Origin: Deltaproteobacteria bacterium
GTDB lineage: Bacteria; Desulfobacterota; Desulfobulbia; Desulfobulbales; VMSU01
Direction: 5' to 3'
Length of the DNA stretch: 14,175 nt
Assembly: GCA_021789795.1 (NCBI GenBank)
Contig: JAJYJA010000055.1
Span: 1-14,175, forward strand
Shown: positions 1 to 6,269 of the stretch, piece after piece
How positions within the stretch are numbered: position 1 is the first letter of the stretch
How the letters are laid out: each line of letters opens with the position of its first letter
Notes under the pieces: model-generated
The model's input: only the letters and a program-made list of their open reading frames with translations
Told to the model about the DNA's origin: nothing
The model's database searches: none
Translations under genes and position numbers: made by a program

Positions 1-381
1 TTCAACACTGCCCAGGGACTGGGGGTGCTCTTCGAGGGGGTGAAGACCATCAACCGGATCAGGCAGTCACTGCCCAAGAAACCCGCCGTAAGCGACGTCG
101 AGCTGTTGCGCCGCGCCACCCTCGCCTTGGTGGAACTGGGGGGTATCCTGGGTCTGCTCCGCCAGGACCCCGGCGTCTTCCTGGCCGAGCAGCAGGAGGC
201 GCATCTGCGGGAGATCGGGATGAGCAGGGAGGAGTTACAAGTGATGATCAACGAGCGGCTTACGGCCCGAAACCACAAGGACTGGGCCCGGGCCGACGCC
301 ATCCGCGACCTCCTGCTCGCCCGGCGGATCGAACTAAAGGACGGGCCGCAGGGCACGGACTGGAAGGTGGCGGCCAGTTAA
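1..381 (+). CDS. cysS: Cysteinyl-tRNA synthetase, C-terminal part (5' end outside window)
   Basis: This is the 3' end of the gene for the cytoplasmic enzyme that charges tRNA-Cys with cysteine. The reading frame is open from base 1, beginning FNTAQGLGVLFE, which matches the conserved start of the CysS C-terminal helical (DALR-like) region. The gene therefore starts upstream of the window. The last 40 residues carry the family-typical tail: ARNHKDWARADAIRDLL, then a RRIELKDGPQGTDW stretch corresponding to the usual 'aRadaIRdeL..Gi.leDt.qGt.W' signature. About 126 residues are visible. The HIGH and KMSKS motifs and the zinc site would lie upstream and cannot be checked. It ends in TAA, 25 bases before the next gene on the same strand, so the two are probably co-transcribed. 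Identification is firm from the C-terminal signature; completeness is unknown. Confidence 0.93.
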   Translation, partial: FNTAQGLGVLFEGVKTINRIRQSLPKKPAVSDVELLRRATLALVELGGILGLLRQDPGVFLAEQQEAHLREIGMSREELQVMINERLTARNHKDWARADAIRDLLLARRIELKDGPQGTDWKVAAS

Positions 382-393
382 TCCGCCCTCCCC

Positions 394-400
394 GAGGAGG
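394..400 (+). promoter_or_regulatory. Ribosome binding site for the CNNM/CBS gene
   Basis: GAGGAGG lies six bases before a TTG codon at 407. This strong Shine-Dalgarno sequence decides the unusual TTG start, because no in-frame ATG gives the complete first membrane helix. Confidence 0.75.
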
Positions 401-406
401 TTTGAC

Positions 407-1456
407 TTGTTTGTTACCTTTTGTCTGGCCGTGGCCCTGGCCATCGTCGTCGCCGCCCTGGCCAGCGTCGCCGAGGCGGCCCTCTACTCCATCTCTGCCA
501 GTCAGGTCGAGCTGCTGGCCAAGTCTGGGCGCCATTCGGGGTTGTTGCTCAAGGCCTTGAAGGCCGACATCAACCAGCCGATCACCGCCATCCTCACCCT
601 AAACACCATCGCCACCACCATGGGGGCGGCCATCGCCGGGGCCGCCGCTGCCGACCTCTTCGGGTCGCACTACCTGGGGCTGTTTTCGGTGATCTTCACC
701 CTTGCCATCCTGGTGTTTTCGGAGATCATCCCCAAGACCCTGGGGGTTTCCTATTGCCGGGAACTGGCCCCCATGATCGCCCGTCCCCTGACGGCCCTGG
801 TCCGGGTCATGCGGCCCTTGGTCTGGATCAGCAACCGGCTGACCCGCGCCCTCGGCAAGCCGGGTCAGCAGCCCTTTATCACCGCGAAAGAGATTCAGGC
901 CATCGCCGCCCTGGGCAAGAAGACCGGCGACATCACCCGCCAGGAGGAGAAGATCATCATCAATATCCTCGAGTTGAAGCACAAGGACGTGCGCAAGGCC
1001 ATGACCCCGCGTACGGTGGTCTTTTCGTTGAGCGCCCACCTCACGGTCAGCGAGGCGGCGGCCTACCAGGAGTGGAATTTCCACAGCCGGGTGCCGGTGT
1101 ACGACAAGAATCAGGGGGATATCGTGGGGGTGGCCTTCCGCAAGGACGTGCTCCTGATGCTGGCCGAGGGCAAGAACGGGGTCAGGCTCTCCGAACTTAT
1201 GGAGCCGCCCCACTTCGTGCCCGAGTCCATCCCCCTGCCCAACGTCCTGCTCGACTTTATCGATCACCGCCAGCACCTGTTCATCGTGGTTGACGAGTAC
1301 GGCGGCCTAACCGGAATTATCAGCCTGGAGGACATCATCGAGGAGATCATGGGGGAAGAGATCATGGACGAGTCGGATCGCACCCAGGATATGCGGGCCT
1401 TGGCGCGCTTCAAGCGGATGACCGCCGTCGCCACCAGGCCGGCGCCTAAAAGATGA
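407..1456 (+). CDS. CNNM/CBS domain membrane protein (CorC/TlyC-like, cation transport related)
   Basis: A 349-residue inner-membrane protein of the CNNM family (DUF21 plus CBS pair), whose members are linked to Mg2+/Co2+ export or, by old naming, 'hemolysin C'. Residues 1-145 form the CNNM transmembrane region, with hydrophobic helices near 3-25, 58-82 and 92-112 and the family motif FSEIIPKTLG at 104-113. A linker at 175-195 precedes the 'MTPR' motif (199-202). Two CBS domains follow (about 200-258 and 265-320) with the hallmark strings SRVPVY, VVDEYGG and SLEDIIEEIMGE. The protein stops about 25 residues after CBS2, so the CorC_HlyC domain found at the C-terminus of many relatives is absent; this shorter form is known in the family. 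The start is TTG, supported by a strong RBS. It follows cysS by 25 bases, and its last 11 bases overlap the convergent Fe-S protein gene. Substrate cannot be deduced. Confidence 0.88.
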   Translation: MFVTFCLAVALAIVVAALASVAEAALYSISASQVELLAKSGRHSGLLLKALKADINQPITAILTLNTIATTMGAAIAGAAAADLFGSHYLGLFSVIFTLAILVFSEIIPKTLGVSYCRELAPMIARPLTALVRVMRPLVWISNRLTRALGKPGQQPFITAKEIQAIAALGKKTGDITRQEEKIIINILELKHKDVRKAMTPRTVVFSLSAHLTVSEAAAYQEWNFHSRVPVYDKNQGDIVGVAFRKDVLLMLAEGKNGVRLSELMEPPHFVPESIPLPNVLLDFIDHRQHLFIVVDEYGGLTGIISLEDIIEEIMGEEIMDESDRTQDMRALARFKRMTAVATRPAPKR

Positions 1457-2801
1457 CCCCCAGGTAGATGAGCAGAAAGACGGCGATCAATAGGTTCAAG
1501 ATCAGGAAGTTGCCGAGCGAGACCTCGCCCTCGAAGTCCTCCATGCAGAAGCGCCAGAGGATGTAGGTGGCGGCCAGGGCGCCGTTAAGCATAAAGAAGG
1601 CCGAGAGGATGAGCACCGGAAACTCGGGCAGGGAGAAGGCCAGGCGTTCAAGCCAGGCGAGGTGCAACTGCCGGCCCAGGGTGGGGAGAAAGTCGCCGAT
1701 GCCCCTGGTGAAGAACCACATCCGGTACACCAGTTCCCCGACAAAGGCCATGGGGATCAGGATGGGCACCATCGGCGACAGCCGGCCGATCACCGGGTCG
1801 GGCCGTTTGACCAGGAGGGAGTTGCCCAGCCGGATGCCGCCCAGGGCCAGGGCGAAGCTCGCCGCGAGTACCAGGCTGAAGGCGGCGGCGTCCGAGCCCA
1901 TTGCGCGGTCGAAGCTTATGTAGATGGGCTTGTAACGCAGGAAGCGCGCCAGTTGCGAGCCGATCAGGAAGGGGACGATGTAGCTGCAGGTGATGTAGCG
2001 GCCCTTGTTGGTGATCAGCTCCGAGTAGGGGTTGCGCAGCAGAAACTGGGGCGAGTCCCGGTCGCAGTTGGTCAGGCAGTGGCCGCACACCAGGCAGTGC
2101 AGGTTGTTGACCACCGAGTAGGCGCCCAGATAGACCGGGCAGCCCCGTTTGCCCTCTCCGCCCCGCTGGCAGGCGAAGCTCTTGCAGTTGCGGCAGCGCT
2201 CGTGGTTGGCCCGGAACTCGGTGATCGCCAGGGTGGCGGCGGCGCCGCTGATCCGGCCCAAGGGGCAGAGATGCCGGCACCAGGCCTGGCCGTTGAAGAG
2301 CACCGCAAGCAAGGCCGAGCCCAGGATGATGGCCAGCACCAGGCAGGAGGTGCCCAGGGGCGAGTGGTCGAGATCGGCCACCACCTCGCTCCAGATGATT
2401 AGGGCCAGCAGGAAGACGGAGGTGTAAACCCCGTATTTTTGCAGCAGCCGAGGCACCTTGAGCGACAGGGTCAGCCCCTGGCGTTGCAAGAACAGCCCCA
2501 GCCCCGGAAAGGGGCAGATCCCGCACCACATCCGGCCCACCAGGAACCACGAGAGCACGATGGCCGGCCACAGCAGCCCCCAGGTGAGGAATACCGCCAC
2601 GTTGCGCCGGGCGTCGTTGGGGCCCAGGAACCCGGAGATCAGCACCACCAGGAAGAGCACGTCGCCGGCGGAGCGGAGGATGGCGTAGTGGTGCCGGGTG
2701 GCCAGAAAACGTCTGAAACCGGGGAAGACCCGGAACAGGTCGAGCTTCTCCCGGGTGTCCGAGGCGATCAGGCTGCGCAGGGCCTTGGTCCACCAGTTCA
2801 T
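1446..2801 (-). CDS. Polytopic membrane 4Fe-4S protein (NosR/NapH-like)
   Basis: A 451-residue inner-membrane iron-sulfur protein, probably moving electrons between the quinone pool and a periplasmic partner. From the sequence: several hydrophobic helices (about 46-60, 70-89, 125-142, 150-168, 270-286, 305-322, 343-358, 393-415, 430-450). Two CxxC(P)/CxxxCP motifs follow helices, WCGICP (C93, C96) and WCRHLCP (C175, C179), as in NosR, NapH and CcoG relatives. Two ferredoxin-like cluster sites come next: C203/C206/C211/C221, with an irregular 9-residue gap before the last Cys-Pro, and the regular C236-x2-C-x2-C-x3-C246. The frame is open further upstream to 2891, but ATG at 2801 is chosen because GGAAGGGG (2812-2819) precedes it and the start falls 2 bases after the stop of the upstream protease gene. 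No nitrate, nitrous-oxide or cytochrome-oxidase genes are adjacent, so its electron acceptor is unknown. It is the last gene of the nine-gene run and overlaps the convergent CNNM gene by 11 bp. Confidence 0.85.
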   Translation of the reverse strand: MNWWTKALRSLIASDTREKLDLFRVFPGFRRFLATRHHYAILRSAGDVLFLVVLISGFLGPNDARRNVAVFLTWGLLWPAIVLSWFLVGRMWCGICPFPGLGLFLQRQGLTLSLKVPRLLQKYGVYTSVFLLALIIWSEVVADLDHSPLGTSCLVLAIILGSALLAVLFNGQAWCRHLCPLGRISGAAATLAITEFRANHERCRNCKSFACQRGGEGKRGCPVYLGAYSVVNNLHCLVCGHCLTNCDRDSPQFLLRNPYSELITNKGRYITCSYIVPFLIGSQLARFLRYKPIYISFDRAMGSDAAAFSLVLAASFALALGGIRLGNSLLVKRPDPVIGRLSPMVPILIPMAFVGELVYRMWFFTRGIGDFLPTLGRQLHLAWLERLAFSLPEFPVLILSAFFMLNGALAATYILWRFCMEDFEGEVSLGNFLILNLLIAVFLLIYLGVIF

Positions 2802-2803
2802 CG

Positions 2804-3922
2804 TCAGCCGGCCCCTTCCAGCCTTACCCCAAGCGTCAGCCGCCGCCCGTCGCGGACGATGCCGACTGGCACCGTCTGGCCGATGGCGCACTTGTCCAGC
2901 TCTTGGCGCAGGTCGTCGAAGCTCCGCACCGGCTGCCCGTTGATGCTCTCGACGATGTCGCCCAGGACGATCTCTCCGGCCAGCCTCTTGGTGCCGCGCA
3001 GTCCGGCCTTTGCGGCGGCGCTGCCTGGCGGGACGTTTAGGATCAGCAGGCCGTGATCCTTGAGCCGGCGGTTGATGGTCTCATTGGCGAAGGTCACCCC
3101 CAGGTCGGGGCGGATCAGCTTGCCGTAGCGGATCAGGTCCGGCACCACCCGGTTCACCACCTCCACCGGCACCGCGAAGCCGATGCCGGCGTTCTCCCCC
3201 GACTGGCTGTAGATGGCGGTGTTGATCCCGACCAGCCGGCCGGCGCTATCCAAAAGCGGGCCGCCGGAGTTGCCGGGGTTGATGGCCGCGTCGGTCTGGA
3301 TCAGGTCGCGCAGGGTCTGGCCGGTGGCGGAGTTTAACTCGCGGCCCAAGGCGCTGACGATGCCGGCGGTCATGGTGTGGTCGAGCCCGAAGGGGTTGCC
3401 GATGGCAAATACCTTCTGCCCGACCTGGAGATTTCTTGATTCGCCAACGGTGATCGGCGTCAGGCTCGACTTGGGGGCGCCGATTTGCAGCACCGCCACG
3501 TCCTTTTCCGGGCTCGCCCCCACCACCACCGCCTTCCAGGCCTTGCCGTCGTTTAGGGTGACCTCCACCCGGCTCGCGTCCTCGATGACGTGGAAGTTGG
3601 TGACGATGTGGCCCTGGTCGTCCCAGATGAAGCCCGAGCCGGTGCCCCGGGGGATCTCGTAGACGTTTAGGCTGAAGAAATCGCGGCGCAGGTCGCTGGT
3701 GGTGATGTAAACCACCGCCGGGGCGTTGTTCCGGAAGATGGCGATGGTCGCCTGCTCGTCGGCGGCTAGATCCCCCCGGGCCTCGACGGGCCGGGGCTGG
3801 GCGGCTTCCCGCACCGGCGCAAGCTCCCGGCGGCCCCAGATCAGCCCCAGGACTGCGAGGAGGGCGACCAGGGCGAGGAGGGAGGAGAACCGGCTCCGGG
3901 GCGGGGGCGGGCTATAGGGCAT
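2804..3922 (-). CDS. Membrane-anchored HtrA-family serine protease with one PDZ domain (DegS-like)
   Basis: A 372-residue trypsin-like protease expected to be tethered to the inner membrane and to act in the periplasm, like DegS. An uncleaved-looking hydrophobic segment spans about 12-30, preceded by prolines and arginines and followed by RRE without a clear signal-peptidase site. The catalytic triad is visible: H111 in TNFHV, D141 in KDVAVL and S219 in GNSGGP, with the substrate-pocket string GIGFAVP. A single PDZ domain fills about 262-370 (LGVTFANETI, then GEIVLGDIVESINGQPV). Length and one-PDZ layout match DegS more closely than DegP. The ATG at 3922 has no obvious Shine-Dalgarno sequence and lies 9 bases after the previous gene, which suggests translational coupling. 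No RseA/RseP/sigma-E genes are in view, so a DegS-type signalling role is inference; general quality control is equally possible. Confidence 0.9.
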   Translation of the reverse strand: MPYSPPPPRSRFSSLLALVALLAVLGLIWGRRELAPVREAAQPRPVEARGDLAADEQATIAIFRNNAPAVVYITTSDLRRDFFSLNVYEIPRGTGSGFIWDDQGHIVTNFHVIEDASRVEVTLNDGKAWKAVVVGASPEKDVAVLQIGAPKSSLTPITVGESRNLQVGQKVFAIGNPFGLDHTMTAGIVSALGRELNSATGQTLRDLIQTDAAINPGNSGGPLLDSAGRLVGINTAIYSQSGENAGIGFAVPVEVVNRVVPDLIRYGKLIRPDLGVTFANETINRRLKDHGLLILNVPPGSAAAKAGLRGTKRLAGEIVLGDIVESINGQPVRSFDDLRQELDKCAIGQTVPVGIVRDGRRLTLGVRLEGAG

Positions 3923-3931
3923 GGCTTAGGG

Positions 3932-4300
3932 TTACTCGCTGCGGGCCCATTTTTTGATCAGCTCCTCTGCCTTGTCCGGGCTGCTGCCCGCTAGGCGGGC
4001 CAGGGTCTCCCGCGTCTCGTTCCCCGGTCTTCTTTCTGGCGGCTGGGTCGTGGAGTCGAGGTCGGCCCCGTGGCCTTTAGATTTGGCGACCCCGGTGGAA
4101 GCGGGAGCTGCTGGCTCCTCGTTCAGCATGGCGTTCGCCTCCCGTTCGGCCCGTCGTTTTTGTTGCTCGATCTGCCGGTTGACCAGCAGGTAGTGCAACA
4201 GGGGCCGGACCACGAAGAGGAAGAACAGGACGACCCCCGCCAGTGAACAGAGCAGCCGGGTGATGAGGCCCAGAAAGGTGGAAAGGCCTTCCATGCCCAT
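3932..4300 (-). CDS. Small single-helix membrane protein with FliF-C-terminus-like architecture
   Basis: A 122-residue protein I cannot assign to a named family. It has one strong hydrophobic helix (about 8-31, ending LFFLFVVRPLLHYLL), then a basic, probably helical stretch (41-57, NRQIEQQKRRAEREANA). A low-complexity Pro/Ala/Ser/charged linker (60-95) leads to a short helical tail (97-122) ending SPDKAEELIKKWARSE. The order 'helix plus RPLL, charged linker, PxKAxELxxxW at the very end' is what is seen in the C-terminal part of the flagellar MS-ring protein FliF, whose tail binds FliG. The gene encodes only that part. It sits between the DegP-like gene (19 bases upstream) and the DegS-like gene (9 bases downstream), so co-expression is likely. 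Two ATGs (4300 and 4294) are possible and neither has a good RBS. Whether it adapts a protease, tethers a partner or acts in flagella is unknown. Confidence 0.7.
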   Translation of the reverse strand: MGMEGLSTFLGLITRLLCSLAGVVLFFLFVVRPLLHYLLVNRQIEQQKRRAEREANAMLNEEPAAPASTGVAKSKGHGADLDSTTQPPERRPGNETRETLARLAGSSPDKAEELIKKWARSE

Positions 4301-4319
4301 GCCGGGACCGCCGTCCGCG

Positions 4320-5780
4320 TTATTTGCGCTTCAGGAGCACGAAGCGGGACTGCTTGTGCGAGCGGACCAGGAGCAGGATGTTCTGATCCTTATGCTGGGT
4401 TAGGATCGTCTCTAGGTCCTTTACCGTCCGCACCGGCTCGCGTTGTTGGCCGGTGCCGGCCTCGACGATCAGGTCGCCCTTGGCGAGGCCGGCCTCCGCC
4501 GCGATGCTGCCTGGACGCACGTCCATCACCAACAGACCGCTCTTTTCGTCAAGACCCAGCGACTGGCCCAGTTCCGGGGTCAGGGCCTGAACCGTGAAGC
4601 CCAGGTCGTCTCCGGTGTTCTTGCCGCCGCTGGCCTGGCCTCCGCCCAGGTTGCCGTGATCCTCGGGTAGTTCGCCGATGGTCACCGTCACCGTCTGCTC
4701 GCGCCCGTCCCGCCAGATGCCCACCTGGGCCTTGGTCCCCACCGGGGTCTCGGCCACCAGGGCCGGCAACATGCTGCCTTGATTGATGGGTTGGCCCTGG
4801 AAACTGGTGATGATGTCGCCCGCCTTGATGCCCGCCTTTTCCGCGGGGCCGCCCGGGGTCACCTGGCCCACCAGGGCGCCGACGGCCCGGTCGAGCTTGA
4901 ATTGCCGGGCCAGGTCCTGGGTCACCGGCTGGATCATCACCCCGATCATGCCCCGCACCACCTTGCCGGTGGCCTTGAGTTGGGTGAAGACGCTTTTCGC
5001 CATGTTGGAGGGGATGGCGAAGCCCAGGCCGATGTTGCCGCCGCTGCGGCTGTAGATGGCGGTGTTGATCCCCACGAGCTGTCCCGCCATGTCGAAGAGC
5101 GGGCCACCGGAGTTGCCGGGGTTGATCGAGGCGTCGGTCTGGATGAAGTTCTGGTAGGGCCCGTCGCCGATGGCCCGGCCCTTGCCGCTGACGATCCCGG
5201 CGGTCACCGTCTGCTCGAAGCCGAAGGGGTTGCCGATGGCGATCACCCAGTCGCCCACCCGAGTCTTGTCGGAGTCGCCGAAGGTTACGGCCTTCAGCTC
5301 ATGCTTGGGGTTGATCTTGATCAAGGCCAGGTCGGTCTTGGGGTCGCGGCCGATGATCTTGGCCCGGTACTCCTCGGCGTCGTATAGACGGACGTTGATC
5401 TCGTCGGCGTTTTCCACCACGTGGTTGTTGGTCAGGATATAGCCGTCGCTGGAGGCGATCACCCCCGAGCCCAGACTGGTGCGCTTTTCGGTCGGCATGG
5501 CCTGTGGATTCTGGCCTGGGGGCATGTCGAAGAAGTGCTTGAACATCTCGGGGATCTGTTCGTTGTTGAAGAAGTATTCGTAGGGCAGGTTGCGGGCCTT
5601 GATGGTCTGGGTGCTGTAGATGTTGACCACGATGGGCCGGTTCTGCTCCGCCAGGTCGGCGAAGCTGTTGGGTACCCCCACTTGGCAGCGGCCAGGGGTG
5701 GCCAGGGTGAGCGCGGCGATGGAGAGCACCATCGCCACCGACAGGCGGCACAGCAGCTCGTGAACGGATGTGTTTTTCAT
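4320..5780 (-). CDS. degP: Periplasmic Do-family serine endoprotease/chaperone (DegP/DegQ-like)
   Basis: A 486-residue HtrA protease that degrades or refolds misfolded envelope proteins in the periplasm. An N-terminal signal peptide covers about 1-32 (hydrophobic core VAMVLSIAALTLAT, then a PGRCQV region where cleavage is likely). The protease domain follows (about 40-262) with H120 in TNNHVV, D150 in KTDLALI and S224 in GNSGGP, plus an LA-loop-like insertion (66-98). PDZ1 is about 275-370 (RGMIGVMIQPV, then KAGDIITSFQGQPI) and PDZ2 about 392-484, which is the full DegP/DegQ domain set. The ATG at 5780 has a clear RBS (GAGGGA). A 169-bp gap upstream is the largest inside the gene run, so a separate promoter is plausible, although I found no convincing -35/-10 pair. 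A second, DegS-like HtrA gene lies two genes downstream. DegP versus DegQ/MucD naming cannot be settled from sequence alone. Confidence 0.93.
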   Translation of the reverse strand: MKNTSVHELLCRLSVAMVLSIAALTLATPGRCQVGVPNSFADLAEQNRPIVVNIYSTQTIKARNLPYEYFFNNEQIPEMFKHFFDMPPGQNPQAMPTEKRTSLGSGVIASSDGYILTNNHVVENADEINVRLYDAEEYRAKIIGRDPKTDLALIKINPKHELKAVTFGDSDKTRVGDWVIAIGNPFGFEQTVTAGIVSGKGRAIGDGPYQNFIQTDASINPGNSGGPLFDMAGQLVGINTAIYSRSGGNIGLGFAIPSNMAKSVFTQLKATGKVVRGMIGVMIQPVTQDLARQFKLDRAVGALVGQVTPGGPAEKAGIKAGDIITSFQGQPINQGSMLPALVAETPVGTKAQVGIWRDGREQTVTVTIGELPEDHGNLGGGQASGGKNTGDDLGFTVQALTPELGQSLGLDEKSGLLVMDVRPGSIAAEAGLAKGDLIVEAGTGQQREPVRTVKDLETILTQHKDQNILLLVRSHKQSRFVLLKRK

Positions 5781-5785
5781 GGTTG

Positions 5786-5791
5786 TCCCTC
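5786..5791 (-). promoter_or_regulatory. Ribosome binding site of the degP-like gene
   Basis: On the minus strand GAGGGA stands five bases before the ATG at 5780, confirming that start. The rest of the 169-bp gap (5781-5949) shows no good promoter or terminator by eye. Confidence 0.7.
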
Positions 5792-5949
5792 GCTTTTAGT
5801 AAGGTTGATGATGACAGGCGTTCATCTGGCGATTGACCAGGATGGCGTCGATAGTGGCGATGGTTGTTGGGGGCGTGGCTGGCTGCTGACCGGACGGTAA
5901 GGCCTTGATGTTAATAAATGCCTCGGGCGGCAGGCCAGGGCGGGCCGGC

Positions 5950-6219
5950 TTACGCCCACCTGGCCAGCAGGGCGTCCACCTCGGCCTGGGTCAGGATAAC
6001 CTCGTCGGCGCGGAATTGTTCATGCTCGAGGCGTTCATGCAGGGCCGCGGCCAAACGTCGTTTGCGTCGCAGCCGGGTCTTTAGCCGTTCGATTGCGGTT
6101 CGGTTCTCCGGGGTCGGGCGGGCCAGGGCGCCGGAGGTGGAGAAATCCTCGGGACGGAATTGGGTGATATATTCGCCAATCGCCGCCAGTTCGTTAGCGT
6201 GTCTAGTCTCTATCGCCAT
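5950..6219 (-). CDS. Hypothetical 89-residue charged helical protein
   Basis: I do not recognise this protein. It is 89 residues, soluble-looking, with no signal peptide or membrane helix. A short N-terminal part (1-40, containing IGEYITQF and an STSGALARPTPENR stretch) leads into a highly charged, probably coiled-coil helix (about 41-72, rich in Arg/Lys/Glu, with RLKTRLRRKRRLAAALHERL). The C-terminus is VILTQAEVDALLARWA, close in pattern to the LSQxEIDALL peptide at the N-terminus of the flagellar switch protein FliM. Codons mostly end in G or C, like the neighbouring genes, supporting a real gene. The ATG at 6219 lacks a clear RBS. It lies 50 bases after prc and 169 bases before degP on the same strand. 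Function unknown. The opposite strand also has an open frame here, judged to be a shadow. Confidence 0.6.
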   Translation of the reverse strand: MAIETRHANELAAIGEYITQFRPEDFSTSGALARPTPENRTAIERLKTRLRRKRRLAAALHERLEHEQFRADEVILTQAEVDALLARWA

Positions 6220-6269
6220 TGTTTGCGGCCGACAGTAAACAAATTGCCAGGATAGTTATAGGCTGGCGG

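Noticed and set aside
407..1456. Naming the CNNM/CBS protein a hemolysin
   Set aside because: The 'hemolysin C' label on this family is historical. Nothing in the sequence indicates haemolytic activity, and the CorC_HlyC domain is absent.
4779..5387. A 202-codon open frame on the + strand opposite degP
   Set aside because: Antisense shadow of the conserved protease and PDZ domains, with biased composition and no recognisable domain.
5920..5935. Small stem GCCT/AGGC followed on the minus strand by ATTTATT after the 89-residue gene
   Set aside because: Four base pairs with an eight-base loop would be unstable. Not enough for a terminator.
5781..5949. Possible promoter for degP with TTACTA as -10
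   Set aside because: The hexamer 17 bases upstream (ATGAAC) matches the -35 consensus poorly, and no sigma-E-like GGAACTT/TCTGA pair is present.
6234..6249. Sigma-54-like sequence on the minus strand, TGGCA followed by TTAC, before the 89-residue gene
   Set aside because: The essential GC of the -12 element is AC here, and transcription would start only a few bases before the ATG. Judged a chance match despite the NtrC-type regulator nearby.
6246..6267. Hairpin after the prc stop (GCCAG/CTGGC, 12-base loop) followed by AATTTGTTT
   Set aside because: Only five base pairs with a long loop and an interrupted T-run. Too weak to call a terminator.
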